From assembly GCF_002005105.1 (NCBI RefSeq), contig NZ_MSCV01000022.1, forward strand, positions 1 through 64,000: a stretch of 64,000 nucleotides of DNA. The letters are read 5' to 3'. Positions 15,124-25,037 of this stretch are shown here, one piece after another. The stretch comes from Methylocaldum sp. 14B. Lineage in GTDB: Bacteria; Pseudomonadota; Gammaproteobacteria; Methylococcales; Methylococcaceae. A program made the translations under genes and the position numbers. Below the pieces are notes generated by a model. The model saw only the letters and a program-made list of their open reading frames with translations. It had not been told where the DNA came from and did not search any database. The number at the start of each line of letters is the position of its first letter. Position 1 is the stretch's first letter.

Positions 15124-16461
15124 ATGTCCGAATACAGCAGAGTGGTGTGGTCGGAGGGAATGTTTCTTCGTCCGCAGCATTTTCAGCAACACGACCGTTA
15201 TCTGGAGGCGTTGGTCGACGGCCGGTGCCGCGGTCTGCGACCGTTCGATTGGGGGTTCGGCACGCTGAAGCTCGATCCGCGGCAACTAGCTGTCGGCAAA
15301 CTGGCGCTGGTTGAAGTGCGGGGCGTTTTTCCCGACGGCACTCCGTTTAATCTGCCGGATGACAACGAGCTTCCCTTGCCCCTGGACGCGCCCGACGACG
15401 TCAAAGACAACGTCGTGTATCTGTCGCTTCCCGTTCGGCGCCCGGACTCGGCCGAGATCGACAGCGAAGCGTTCGAGGACAGTTTGGCTCGGTATCGTCT
15501 CGGCGAGCGCGAGGTGCGGGACCACAATAGCGGCGCCGACGGACGGTTTCCGGTGCAAATCGGCAAAATGCGCACCCGCTTGATGCTCGAACGGCAGGAG
15601 CGCTCCGGCTACGTCTGTCTGGGGGTAGCCCGCATCATCGAAGTTCGCGCCGACAAAACGGTGGTCCTGGACGAGCGATATATCGCGCCGGGCCTCAATT
15701 GTTTCGGAACGGGGCTGCTCGGCGGATTCCTCCGGGAACTGCACGGTTTGCTGCATACCCGCGGCGAAGCCCTCGCCGGCCGCGTGGCCGAGGCCGGGAA
15801 AGGCGGCGTGGCGGAAATCGCCGATTTCATGCTGCTTCAGATTATCAACCGTTACGAGCCCTTGCTGGAGCATCTGGCCAACACCGCGGCGCTGCATCCC
15901 GAGGATTTTTACCGCCTGGCGGTGCAGATGGCCGGCGAATTGGCGACCTTCTATCGTCCGTCCAAGCGGCCGATCGGCTTTCCGGTATACCAGCACGACG
16001 ATCTGCAGAAATGTTTCACGCCTGTGATGGAGGAGTTGCGGCAGCTCCTCAGCATGGTGTTGGAGCAAAACGCCATTCAAATCCCGCTCAGCAAGCCGAA
16101 GTTCGGGGTATACGGCGCGAAACGGCCGGACCTCAAACTTCTGGAGAATGCCGTTTTCGTTCTCGCCGCCAATGCGCAGGTACCGCCGGAATTTCTGCGC
16201 AACCACTTCCCTCCCCAGGTCAAGATCGGGCCGGTGGAGGAAATCCAGCAACTGGTGCGGTCGGCGCTTCCGGGAATTTCCGTACATCCCTTGCCGGTGG
16301 CTCCCCGTCAGATTCCCTATCACGCCGGCTTCTCCTATTTCGAACTCGACAAGCAAAGCGAGCTGTGGAGAAAAATGTCGGTTTCCGGGGGATTCGCGAT
16401 CCATATCGGCGGCAATTTTCCGGGGCTCGAACTGGAATTGTGGGCGATCAAGAAAACCTGA
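15124..16461 (+). CDS. tssK: T6SS baseplate protein TssK
   Basis: A 445-residue baseplate subunit that joins the tail baseplate to the membrane complex. The start is diagnostic: VVWSEGMFLRPQHFQQHDRY. Other family marks include HAGFSYFELD and LWAIKK close to the C-terminus. Length agrees with the family norm of about 440-450. AACAGGAACC precedes the ATG as a weak ribosome site. It is followed by a 573-bp gap that is unusual inside this operon. Confidence 0.95.
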   Translation: MSEYSRVVWSEGMFLRPQHFQQHDRYLEALVDGRCRGLRPFDWGFGTLKLDPRQLAVGKLALVEVRGVFPDGTPFNLPDDNELPLPLDAPDDVKDNVVYLSLPVRRPDSAEIDSEAFEDSLARYRLGEREVRDHNSGADGRFPVQIGKMRTRLMLERQERSGYVCLGVARIIEVRADKTVVLDERYIAPGLNCFGTGLLGGFLRELHGLLHTRGEALAGRVAEAGKGGVAEIADFMLLQIINRYEPLLEHLANTAALHPEDFYRLAVQMAGELATFYRPSKRPIGFPVYQHDDLQKCFTPVMEELRQLLSMVLEQNAIQIPLSKPKFGVYGAKRPDLKLLENAVFVLAANAQVPPEFLRNHFPPQVKIGPVEEIQQLVRSALPGISVHPLPVAPRQIPYHAGFSYFELDKQSELWRKMSVSGGFAIHIGGNFPGLELELWAIKKT

Positions 16462-16544
16462 CGCCAATGCACGCCGCCCGTGAACTGAATCCGACATCCC
16501 ATCCTGCCGAGTGCATTTTTTGTTGCCATATGGCGGGTTAAATG

Positions 16545-17000
16545 TTCGAAAACTCGACTAAGGTGCCGCTAAGCGCGGCGATGGTTTCAGAGCGGGGAGC
16601 CGCCCCGCACGCGGGGTACGCTGCGAAGTCCGTCCGTGGACCTCGCCTTTCGGGCCAGCGTACCGCTGTCCCAATTCGCTCCCGGCGAATTGGTCTTTGC
16701 GTGGCTAAAAGAAAGGAACCAAAGACAAATCGGCCGGGAGCCGATTTGGGCGCCAAGGGCGCGCGAAGCGCGAGCGCCAGGGACGGTGCGAGCCCAAAGG
16801 CCACCCGGCGAGCACCCTTATCCTGCGCGTTTCGCCCGGCACCGGGGGCGACCGAAGGCACTTCCGGGTGCCTCGGTCGCCGCACGCGATCCATCGCGTG
16901 CTCCTTTGGACAATTCCGGTGCCGGGCTCCAATGCTCGGGGACGCTCGAACGGGACCAAGAAGACGTGTAGCACCCGCTACCGCGGGCACTACACCAAAG
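16545..17000. repeat. Dispersed-repeat-like, palindrome-rich insertion between tssK and tssL
   Basis: A block of about 450 bp, very GC-rich, with several short palindromes (GCGCGCGAAGCGCGAGCGC, CCCGCTACCGCGGGC). It includes the stretch GTGGCTAAAAGAAAGGAACC, whose translation WLKERNQR I recall from repeats spread through other proteobacterial genomes. No reading frame is convincing on either strand. It interrupts an otherwise compact operon. Calling it a repeat rests on recollection, as no second copy exists in this window. Confidence 0.45.
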
Positions 17001-17034
17001 CAGAAAACGCCTTAGCCGTCCAGGAAAAGCCAAA

Positions 17035-18357
17035 GTGAATTCAGACGATCCCTTCGCACCCTTCGACGACGAAGACAAAACCGTAATACGGCCGACGCCC
17101 GGCGGGCGTCGCCGTGCCACGCCCGCTGCGGCGGCACCGCCACCCGAACCGCCTCCGATCCGGGTGCCCGACGTGCAACTGGATGCGCGCCGGCAAGCGG
17201 TATACGGCGAAAATCCGGTGGTGACGGCGGCGTTGTCGCTGCTCTCCCTGGTTTCCCGGCTGCGCAGCACGGCGGTCCATCAAGCGGTGGCCGAGCTTCA
17301 GCAGCAATTGGTCAGCGAGCTGCGCGGTTTCGAAAACCGGGTGCTGCAGCAAGGGGTCACGCAGGAGCATGCGCGCATCGCCAGCTACGCGCTCTGTACC
17401 TTGCTGGACGAGACAGTTCTGAACACTCCTTGGGGCGCGCAAAGCAACTGGGGGCACCAAAGCCTTTTGGTGATCTTCCACAAGGAAGCCTGGGGCGGCG
17501 AAAAGTTCTTCCTGTTTCTCGAGCATTTGGCGCGCCAGCCGGCCCAAAATCTGAACCTGATCGAGTTGTTCTGGCTGTGTTTGAATCTCGGCCTCGAAGG
17601 CAAGTACCGCATCGTGCAGAACGGCGCAAGCCAATTGGAGCGCGTGCGCAGCGAGCTGTATCAGCTGATTCAGCGCCTTCGAGGAGATTTCGAGCGGGAT
17701 TTGTCGATTCGTTGGCAGGGGCTCAAGGACGTACGCAACCCGATCGTCCGCTACGTGCCGATCTGGGTGATCGCGGCGGGTGCCGCGGCGTTGCTCGTTC
17801 TGGTCTATTTGGGCTTCGCCTTTGCCGTCAATTCCGCGTCGGACCCCGTCGCCCGCGATCTGTTCGCTTTGGCGAAAGACGAGGTGAACCTTCCGGTTCA
17901 AAAGGTCGCGACGCCGGCACCCGTACCGGCACCGAAACCGGTCTCGAAGACGGAAAGATTCAAACCCATACTGGCTTGGGAGATTTCCCGGAATATGGTG
18001 GAAGTGGTGGACGACCGGATCTTGCGGGTTCGAAATTCGTTCGACTCGGGCAGCGATCGCGTGAAGCCGGAATTCGTTCCGATGTTGGCCAAGATCGCCA
18101 AGGAACTGGAGGCCGGCGGCGACGGCGCCCTGGTCACCGGCCATACGGACAACAAGCCCATCTTTTCCGCCCGCTTTCCGTCCAACTTCGAATTGTCGAC
18201 CTCCCGCGCCAAGCACGTCGCGGAACTTCTGGAGACCTCCGCCGCCTTGCAGGGCAGGATTCGCTTCGAAGGGCGGGCCGATTACGAACCGCTGGTTCCG
18301 AATGACTCGGCCGAGCACCGGGCCATCAATCGGCGCGTGGACATCCTGATCCAGTGA
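17035..18357 (+). CDS. tssL: T6SS membrane protein TssL (DotU/IcmH) with C-terminal OmpA domain
   Basis: A 440-residue inner-membrane protein that binds TssM and recruits the baseplate. Start is GTG 17035 behind AGGAAAAG. The N-terminal DotU domain (about 50-230) contains YALCTLLDETVLNTPWG and SLLVIFHKEAWGGEKFF. One membrane helix follows (WVIAAGAAALLVLVYLGFA). The periplasmic C-terminus is an OmpA-like peptidoglycan-binding domain with VTGHTDNKPI and NRRVDILI. This extended form is common and fixes the complex to the cell wall. It overlaps tssM by 4 bp. Confidence 0.95.
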   Translation: MNSDDPFAPFDDEDKTVIRPTPGGRRRATPAAAAPPPEPPPIRVPDVQLDARRQAVYGENPVVTAALSLLSLVSRLRSTAVHQAVAELQQQLVSELRGFENRVLQQGVTQEHARIASYALCTLLDETVLNTPWGAQSNWGHQSLLVIFHKEAWGGEKFFLFLEHLARQPAQNLNLIELFWLCLNLGLEGKYRIVQNGASQLERVRSELYQLIQRLRGDFERDLSIRWQGLKDVRNPIVRYVPIWVIAAGAAALLVLVYLGFAFAVNSASDPVARDLFALAKDEVNLPVQKVATPAPVPAPKPVSKTERFKPILAWEISRNMVEVVDDRILRVRNSFDSGSDRVKPEFVPMLAKIAKELEAGGDGALVTGHTDNKPIFSARFPSNFELSTSRAKHVAELLETSAALQGRIRFEGRADYEPLVPNDSAEHRAINRRVDILIQ

Positions 18358-21300
18358 GGCAAGTCGTGAAAGGCGTCATCAATTTCTTGAAAAAAAAATG
18401 GGTAATTCAGGCGATCGGGATGATCGCCCTATGCGCCTTGATCTGGTTCGTCGGCCCATTGATCGGGATCGCCGGTTCAGAACCCTTGGCGTCCGAATGG
18501 GCTCGGGGCTTGACCATGGCCGTGGCGGTCGTGGTCTGGGTGATCTGGCGTTTGGTGGCGGAAATCCGGGCGGGACGCAAGGAGCAGCAACTGGTGAAGG
18601 ATCTCGCCGCACCGGGCGAGGGTGGCGAGGGAAAATCCGCCGAAGCGGTGGCGGCCGACGAGAATATCGAACTGCTGACCGAGAATTTCACGAAGGCTCT
18701 GAAACTGCTGCGCGAAACCCGAGGCGACAAGCAGCACCTGTACGAGCTGCCCTGGTACGTCATCATCGGCCCGCCGGGTTCGGGCAAGACGACGGCTTTG
18801 TTGAATTCGGGGCTGAAGTTCCCCCTGGCCGACCGGCTGGGCTCGCAGCCCATCCGCGGCGTCAGCGGCACGCGGAATTGCGAGTGGATGTTCACCGACG
18901 AGGCCGTACTGATCGATACCGCCGGTCGGTACACCACTCAGGAGAGCTATCAGGCGGTAGATGCGGCGGAATGGGGCGGCTTTCTCAAACTGCTGAAGCA
19001 ACACCGTCCGCGCCGGCCGATCAACGGGGTACTCGTGACCCTGAGCCTCTCGGATTTGCTCCAGCACACCGAGGAAGAACGCGCTTTGCATGCCAAGGCG
19101 GTCCGTCAGCGCGTCCAGGAGCTGTATTCGACACTGGGAATCCGATTCCCCGTCTACATGCTGTTCACCAAGTGCGATTTGGTCGCGGGATTCAACGATT
19201 TCTTCGCCGACCTCACGCAGGAAGAGCGCGCTCAGGTTTGGGGCGAAACCTTCCCGGCGGAGGATTTCAAGCAGCCGGTGGATGTATTGGCCCGGTTCTC
19301 GTCCGGCTACGACGAACTGCTTCAGCGCTTGAATCGGCGCATGCAGAGCCGCATCCAGGAGGAGCGCGACGTACAGCGGCGCAGCCTGATTCTCGATTAT
19401 CCGCAGCAGATGGCGCTTTTGAAGCCGGCAATGGAGAAGTTTCTCGAAGACGCTTTCGGCGCGAACCGCTACGAGGTCCGTCCGCTGCTGCGTGGCATTT
19501 ATCTGACCAGCGGCACCCAGGAAGGAACGCCGATCGACCGGGTGATGGGCATACTCGCCGCCACGTTCCGGCTCAACCGCCAGGCGACGCCGATCTTCAG
19601 CGGAAGGGGAAAGAGCTTCTTTCTCACCCGCCTGCTGAAGGAGGTCATCTTTCAGGAAGCCGATTTGGCGGGCCTCGATCCCCGCGTCGAGCGGCGCCGG
19701 CGTCTGATACAGGCCGGGGCTTACGCATCGGTGCTGGTCCTGACCCTGGGCTGCATCATCCTTTGGCTGGTGAGTTACCAGCGAAATACCTCCGCAATCG
19801 AGCAGGTGGAGAAAGAAATCGAACGCTACCGTGCGGCTCGCATCGATGGGAGCGATTGGCAATCGAGCCTCCGGACCTTGATTCCCAAGCTCGATCCGTT
19901 GCTGGCGATCAACGACATCTACGAAAATTCCGGCCGGTTGGCGCATTTCGGGCTTTATCAGGGCGAAAAAATCCAGCTCGCGGCGAATCATGCCTACGAG
20001 CACTGGCTCAGGGATTATTTCCTCCCGGTCAACCTTCAGCGCCTGGCGCAGCGCATGACAGGCCCGGAAGCTTCCAACCCCGATATTCTTTACGAACTTC
20101 TGCGGGTCTATCTCATGCTCGGCCAGCCGGATCGCATGGACGCCAAGATCGCAGCGCCCTGGATTCGCAGCGATTGGGAAAGCCGTTTCGGCACCGAACC
20201 CGATTTGCTCGCCCGATTGAATCTCCACCTCGACAATCTTCTCAAGTTGCGGCTCGATCCTCAGCCCATGGATGAAGCTCTGGTCGCCGGCGTGCGAGCG
20301 AAGCTTTCGCAAGTTCCTCAGACCATTCAGCTCTATGCCCGTTTCAAGAACGAAGCGCTACTGGATCGTTCTCACGATTTCAAGCTCGACTCCGCGCTCG
20401 GGCCCGACGGTGCGCGGGTGTTCGTCGCGGCGGACGGACGGGATATCGGGACGCTTTCAGTGCCGGGTTTGTTTACGGCTTACGGTTATTCCGAGCTGTT
20501 TCTCAAGAAAAGCTTCGATTTCGTCAAGGACGCGGTTACCGAGAACTGGGTGCTCGGCAAGCAGGCGAATGTCGACCTGACCGAAATTCAACGCTTGCAC
20601 GGCGATTTCAAGACACTTTATCTAGCCGATTACCAGAAGGCGTGGAGCGGTCTTCTAGATAGCATCAAGCTGCGCCGACCCAAGGACATCAATCAGACGA
20701 TCGAGTGGCTGGACATATTGTCCCGCCCGACCACGCCGGTGCGTCCATTGCTCGAAGCCGTCGAAAAAAATACCTCGCTGACCAAGATCGCCTCGCTTAC
20801 CGCACAGCTTCTGAACAAAGTTCCGGCTGTCGCCGAGGCGAAGGTCGACGACCGTACCCAGAAACTGCTGGATGCCGCGCGCCTGGTGGACGCCGGCAGC
20901 GCTCCGCAAGCCGACCCGGTTCAGAGCGTGGAGACTACGTTCGAAGACCTCAGCTATCTGGTGCGGAGCAGCGCGGATCGGCCGGCGGCCCTGGATTCGA
21001 CCCTGCAAACCGTGGCCTCTCTGCGGGATTACATGCTGCAAATCGGCAGCGCGGCTCTCAGCGGCGAACAGGCGCTGAAAAGTGCCTCCGGGCGAGTCGC
21101 GGGTGGTGGCGGAGACGTGCTGCTCCAGGCCAAGAGCGAATTCGGGCGCTTGCCGGAACCCTTGAAAAGCTGGTTTCTCTCGTTTCTGACGGTGGGATGG
21201 AGGCAAACCCTGGCCGGAGCCAAGTCCGAATTGAACGGCATGCTCAAGACGGCGGTGGCCACTCCGTGCAAGGCCGCTTTCAGCGGTCGCTACCCCTTCG

Positions 21301-21926
21301 TGGGCGGCAGCTCGAAGGACGCGACGCTGATGGATTTTGCGAAATTCTTCGCGCCGAACGGCGCCCTGGATCAGTTTTTCCAATCCAATCTGAAGACCTT
21401 CGTCGACGTCAACCGCCCGGTGTGGACGGAAGTCGCCATGGACAACCAATCTCTGGGACTTTCGCCGGCGACCATCCGCCAATTTCAGAATGCCGCCGCC
21501 ATTCGTTCCGCTTTTTTTTCCGCGGGGGGGCAAATGCCCGCGGTGTCGTTCGAACTCAAACCGATTTCTTTGGATGAGAACGTGGCGACTTTCCGCTTCA
21601 ATCTGGAAGGGCAGGAGGTCGTTTATCGGCACGGCCCGGAACAAGTCACGCGGCTTCAGTGGCCGGGGCCGTCGGCCGGAGCCGGCGTTCGAGTCGTGTT
21701 CGAGGCCGTGGACGGAAGGCAGGTCAGCCGCTCGAAAGAGGGCAGTTGGGCTTTTTTCCGTCTGCTGGATGAGGCCGTGGTGCAACAGACCGAGCTTCCG
21801 GAGCGGTTCCTGGTCACGTTTCGAGTGGAGGGTTACAGCGCACGCTACGAACTGCGTGCCGGCAGCGTGACGAATCCGTTCGGGCTCGCGGCGTTGAAGT
21901 CCTTCAGCTGCCCGGATGCTCTATGA
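18354..21926 (+). CDS. tssM: T6SS membrane-complex protein TssM (IcmF)
   Basis: A 1190-residue inner-membrane protein that forms the channel of the trans-envelope complex with TssL and TssJ. Two N-terminal helices (about 18-70) precede the cytoplasmic NTPase-like domain with Walker A GPPGSGKT (139-146) and TDEAVLIDTAGRY. A third helix follows near 460-480 (YASVLVLTLGCIILWLVSY). The remainder is the large periplasmic part. Start GTG 18354 overlaps the tssL stop; GTG 18366 is an alternative. The intact Walker A suggests that nucleotide binding is kept. Confidence 0.95.
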   Translation: MRQVVKGVINFLKKKWVIQAIGMIALCALIWFVGPLIGIAGSEPLASEWARGLTMAVAVVVWVIWRLVAEIRAGRKEQQLVKDLAAPGEGGEGKSAEAVAADENIELLTENFTKALKLLRETRGDKQHLYELPWYVIIGPPGSGKTTALLNSGLKFPLADRLGSQPIRGVSGTRNCEWMFTDEAVLIDTAGRYTTQESYQAVDAAEWGGFLKLLKQHRPRRPINGVLVTLSLSDLLQHTEEERALHAKAVRQRVQELYSTLGIRFPVYMLFTKCDLVAGFNDFFADLTQEERAQVWGETFPAEDFKQPVDVLARFSSGYDELLQRLNRRMQSRIQEERDVQRRSLILDYPQQMALLKPAMEKFLEDAFGANRYEVRPLLRGIYLTSGTQEGTPIDRVMGILAATFRLNRQATPIFSGRGKSFFLTRLLKEVIFQEADLAGLDPRVERRRRLIQAGAYASVLVLTLGCIILWLVSYQRNTSAIEQVEKEIERYRAARIDGSDWQSSLRTLIPKLDPLLAINDIYENSGRLAHFGLYQGEKIQLAANHAYEHWLRDYFLPVNLQRLAQRMTGPEASNPDILYELLRVYLMLGQPDRMDAKIAAPWIRSDWESRFGTEPDLLARLNLHLDNLLKLRLDPQPMDEALVAGVRAKLSQVPQTIQLYARFKNEALLDRSHDFKLDSALGPDGARVFVAADGRDIGTLSVPGLFTAYGYSELFLKKSFDFVKDAVTENWVLGKQANVDLTEIQRLHGDFKTLYLADYQKAWSGLLDSIKLRRPKDINQTIEWLDILSRPTTPVRPLLEAVEKNTSLTKIASLTAQLLNKVPAVAEAKVDDRTQKLLDAARLVDAGSAPQADPVQSVETTFEDLSYLVRSSADRPAALDSTLQTVASLRDYMLQIGSAALSGEQALKSASGRVAGGGGDVLLQAKSEFGRLPEPLKSWFLSFLTVGWRQTLAGAKSELNGMLKTAVATPCKAAFSGRYPFVGGSSKDATLMDFAKFFAPNGALDQFFQSNLKTFVDVNRPVWTEVAMDNQSLGLSPATIRQFQNAAAIRSAFFSAGGQMPAVSFELKPISLDENVATFRFNLEGQEVVYRHGPEQVTRLQWPGPSAGAGVRVVFEAVDGRQVSRSKEGSWAFFRLLDEAVVQQTELPERFLVTFRVEGYSARYELRAGSVTNPFGLAALKSFSCPDAL

Positions 21927-23455
21927 ATCGACTCGCTCAAGTCGGCTTTTACGGCAAATTGCCGGCTCTTGGAGATTTCGTCTCCCGGCGTCTTCCCCGG
22001 CATTTCATCGATCATTGGGATCAGTGGTTGCAGAGCGCCATAGCTGCCAGCCGGGAACAATTACGGGATTCGTGGCTGGATGTTTATCTGACCAGCCCGA
22101 TTTGGCGTTTCGGGCTGAGTGCGGGCGTCTGCGGGACTGACGCCTGGGCCGGCATTTTGATGCCCAGCGTGGACAAGGTCGGACGGTATTTTCCGTTGAC
22201 CTTGGCGGTGCCCGTGGCCGAACCGCAGAACCTGCCTTTTTTGTTCCGCCGGGACTGCGGCTGGTTCGCGGCTCTGGAAGCGCTGGCCTTGTCCGGGCTG
22301 GAAAATGATTTCGATCTCGCTGAATTCGATCGGGAGTTGGAGACATTGTCTCTGCCGGATTTCATGAAAAGCAGTTCGGGCATTAGCCGTTCTCAAAATC
22401 CGCGGGCGGGCAGATTCGCACTCCACTTCGAGATGGAAAACCTGAGTCAGGTATCTGACGTGCTTATGGGGCTCAGTGGATGTTTGCTCGACCGTTTTCT
22501 TCCGGCTCATAGCTTGTGGAGTACATCGGGATCGGAACACATCGAAGCCTCGTTCCTGGTCTGCGAAGGGTTGCCGCCGATAGACGCATTCGTCGCCCTG
22601 ATGACTGGAAGCTGGGAGCAACGCGGATGGGCCATCAGTACCCGGCGCTTGCCCGATTTGCCGGCTCGGACCTCGGCTGAGCCGAAAAGCGCAGACGGAA
22701 CCAGCCGACCTGCGTCACCGGAAAGCGGGCCGTCCGGACTTCGTCGCTGGCTTTCTCACGGCATCAGCGTGGTTGGCAAGCGGCGGAAAATCAACGAGGA
22801 CGCATTCATCGAGCGTCCGGACATCGGCCTGTGGGCGGTGGCCGACGGCATGGGAGGACATCAGGCCGGCGATGTCGCGAGCCGTGCGATCGTCGAGGCA
22901 TTGGCGGCTCTGCCCGCTACGTCCGATCTGGATGAGTCCGTAAAAAACGTCGAGTCGGCTCTGAAACGCGTGAACGACGAATTATGGGAACTGGCCCGCC
23001 AGAGTTCGACCGGTCAAATCATCGGCAGTACGGTCGTCGTGTTGTTGGCGATTGATGATCGATGCGCCTGCCTGTGGGCGGGCGATAGTCGGCTTTATCG
23101 CCATCGCGCGGGCCGATTGGAACAACTGACGCACGATCATTCGCCGGAGGGGGAGCTTTCCTGTTTCGAAATTCTGACGAATGAGAAACGGACCCAGCGG
23201 GAACGTAGCAACGTCATCACCCGCGCGGTCGGGGCGGACCCGGTGCTCGTGCTCGATATCATGACGTTCGACTTGATGGAGGGCGACGGGTTTCTGCTAT
23301 GCAGCGACGGTTTGGATAAAGAAGCGGGACCGATCGAAATCGAAGAGATTTTGGAAGCCGGCGATTGCCGGGAGCGCGCGGAGTCCTTGATTGCGCTCGC
23401 TATGGATCGCGGCGCACGAGACAATGTGACCGTGATTGTCGTGCAGTCGCCTTGA
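21923..23455 (+). CDS. TagF-PP2C phosphatase fusion protein (TagF/PppA)
   Basis: A 510-residue two-domain regulator. Residues 1-200 are TagF (DUF2094): VGFYGKLPALGDFVSRRLP, then YLTSPIWRFGLSAGVCG and MPSVDKVGRYFPLTLA. After a Pro/Ser-rich linker, residues 275-510 are a PP2C phosphatase with NEDAF, VADGMGGHQAGDVAS, LCSDGLDKEA and GARDNVTVIVV, so all metal-binding aspartates are present. TagF represses T6SS firing post-translationally and PppA removes threonine phosphate from Fha. Fusing both puts two repressive inputs in one protein. It overlaps tssM by 4 bp. Confidence 0.93.
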   Translation: MNRLAQVGFYGKLPALGDFVSRRLPRHFIDHWDQWLQSAIAASREQLRDSWLDVYLTSPIWRFGLSAGVCGTDAWAGILMPSVDKVGRYFPLTLAVPVAEPQNLPFLFRRDCGWFAALEALALSGLENDFDLAEFDRELETLSLPDFMKSSSGISRSQNPRAGRFALHFEMENLSQVSDVLMGLSGCLLDRFLPAHSLWSTSGSEHIEASFLVCEGLPPIDAFVALMTGSWEQRGWAISTRRLPDLPARTSAEPKSADGTSRPASPESGPSGLRRWLSHGISVVGKRRKINEDAFIERPDIGLWAVADGMGGHQAGDVASRAIVEALAALPATSDLDESVKNVESALKRVNDELWELARQSSTGQIIGSTVVVLLAIDDRCACLWAGDSRLYRHRAGRLEQLTHDHSPEGELSCFEILTNEKRTQRERSNVITRAVGADPVLVLDIMTFDLMEGDGFLLCSDGLDKEAGPIEIEEILEAGDCRERAESLIALAMDRGARDNVTVIVVQSP

Positions 23456-23524
23456 CAGGTTAAGACTGCGACGGCTAAAAGATAAAACAAAAAATAAGAA
23501 GACAAATAGCTTCCCGGGGGAGAT

Positions 23525-24928
23525 ATGTGGGAACTCACAGAGGAAAAGAACGTTCGGGCGACGATACCCGCACGTACTTCGATGATTCGTCGAGGACTGG
23601 TGTGGTCATGTACCATGTGCTGGATCTCGGCGGCAGCCGCGAATCCGTTGACGAGCGGAGCGACGCTGAACCAGACTCAAACCGACATGGCCAATGTCGC
23701 GTTCGACGCCTGTACTCAAAGAAACTCGCTGCTTTCCGAGGATTTCAGAGACCGCTGCGACGCTCTCGTTGGCGCCGCGATTTCCGCTTCGGATAGCCAG
23801 ATTCCTACGGTCGGCTCCGAGCCGGTCGAAAATGCCCTTCAAATAGTCTCGCCGGAGCAAATTCTCCAGCACGGAACGACAGCCACCCGGGTAACTGCCG
23901 GCCAAGTGGCCCTGGTCGATTCGACCATAGGCGCGAGGCTCGCAACTTTGCGCACCGGCTTGGGCTTGGCCGGATTACAGATGTACCGAAACGGCTTATC
24001 GGCGGACCGCGCCTATGCCTGTTTGGGCAATTCCTTCGCCACCGGAGGTGCGGCCGGCGACGGCTCGTTCAGTCCTCTCGGCGTCTGGATCAACGGTAAT
24101 TATCATTTCGGCGACGTCGATTCCACCTTCGATCAAAAAGGCTTTCAGTTTAAAAACTTCGGTTTTACCGCCGGCGCCGATTACCGCTTTACCGACAATT
24201 TCATAGCGGGTCTCGCTTTCACCTACGCCCGCACCAACGCGAATTTCGACCGCTCCGCCGGAGGTACGGACAGCGATGCGTACACCGGATCCATTTATGG
24301 GTCGTTCTATGTGACGGAAGGGTTCCATATCGATGCGCTCGGTTCCTTCGGCGGCATCGATTACGAGACTACCCGGAACATCAGTTATACCTTGCCGGGG
24401 TTCGAGACCGTCAATACTCAGGCTGTCGCTAATCCCGGCGGAACTCAATATTCCTTCAGTATCGGCGGAGGCTATGACTATTCGATAGCCGGGTTGACCC
24501 TAGCGCCCTATGCGCGAACGGAATACATCGGCCTGGATGTGGATGCCTATCGCGAGCGGCAGGGCAATGGTTGGGGGATGAGGTTCGACGAGCAGCACGT
24601 CCAGTCGCTCATTTCCACGGTGGGAAGCCAGATTTCGTACGCTTTCGGTTTACCCTGGGGCGTGATCACGCCCCAGCTGCGAGGCGAGTGGCATCATCAA
24701 TTCAAGGATGACAAGCGGACAATCGGCGCCAGCTTCCTCGGCGATCCCGCCGCGCAGCAGTTTGCCGTCGTGACTCAAGGACCCGATCGGGATTATTACA
24801 CCTTCGGCGCCGAGGTTTCGGGGGTATTTTCTCACGGCATTTCGGCATTTTTAGCCTATGATTTATTGCTGGGCTATCGCGATATCGAAAGTCACAAGTT
24901 TACCTTGGGAACTCGCGTCGAGTTCTAG
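23525..24928 (+). CDS. Autotransporter-type outer-membrane beta-barrel protein
   Basis: A 467-residue exported protein. A signal peptide is visible at about 20-40 (RRGLVWSCTMCWISAAAA), so ATG 23582 is an alternative start; ATG 23525 has GGGGGAG only 3 bp upstream. Residues 40-165 form a short passenger-like part with two cysteines in each of two places. From about 180 a repeating amphipathic pattern (GVWINGNYHFGDVD, ADYRFTDNFIAGLAF, GSFYVTEGFHIDALG) to the C-terminal TRVEF matches an autotransporter barrel with final aromatic residue. It lies inside the T6SS operon between tagF and tssA, which is unusual. A function in the system is not known. Confidence 0.8.
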   Translation: MWELTEEKNVRATIPARTSMIRRGLVWSCTMCWISAAAANPLTSGATLNQTQTDMANVAFDACTQRNSLLSEDFRDRCDALVGAAISASDSQIPTVGSEPVENALQIVSPEQILQHGTTATRVTAGQVALVDSTIGARLATLRTGLGLAGLQMYRNGLSADRAYACLGNSFATGGAAGDGSFSPLGVWINGNYHFGDVDSTFDQKGFQFKNFGFTAGADYRFTDNFIAGLAFTYARTNANFDRSAGGTDSDAYTGSIYGSFYVTEGFHIDALGSFGGIDYETTRNISYTLPGFETVNTQAVANPGGTQYSFSIGGGYDYSIAGLTLAPYARTEYIGLDVDAYRERQGNGWGMRFDEQHVQSLISTVGSQISYAFGLPWGVITPQLRGEWHHQFKDDKRTIGASFLGDPAAQQFAVVTQGPDRDYYTFGAEVSGVFSHGISAFLAYDLLLGYRDIESHKFTLGTRVEF

Positions 24929-25037
24929 CCGGAAAGTCCGCGTAAACGAGATCGAACAATAAATATTCTCGTGATCCTGGTTGAAAGCCGGAGTCGTCGA
25001 GACCAAACGAAAAAATGCTTGCGACGATCGGGGGATT

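Noticed and set aside
16636-16971. Reading frames of about 110-157 codons between tssK and tssL on both strands
   Set aside because: They overlap each other in a GC-rich repeat-like block and look like low-complexity arginine/proline-rich translations.
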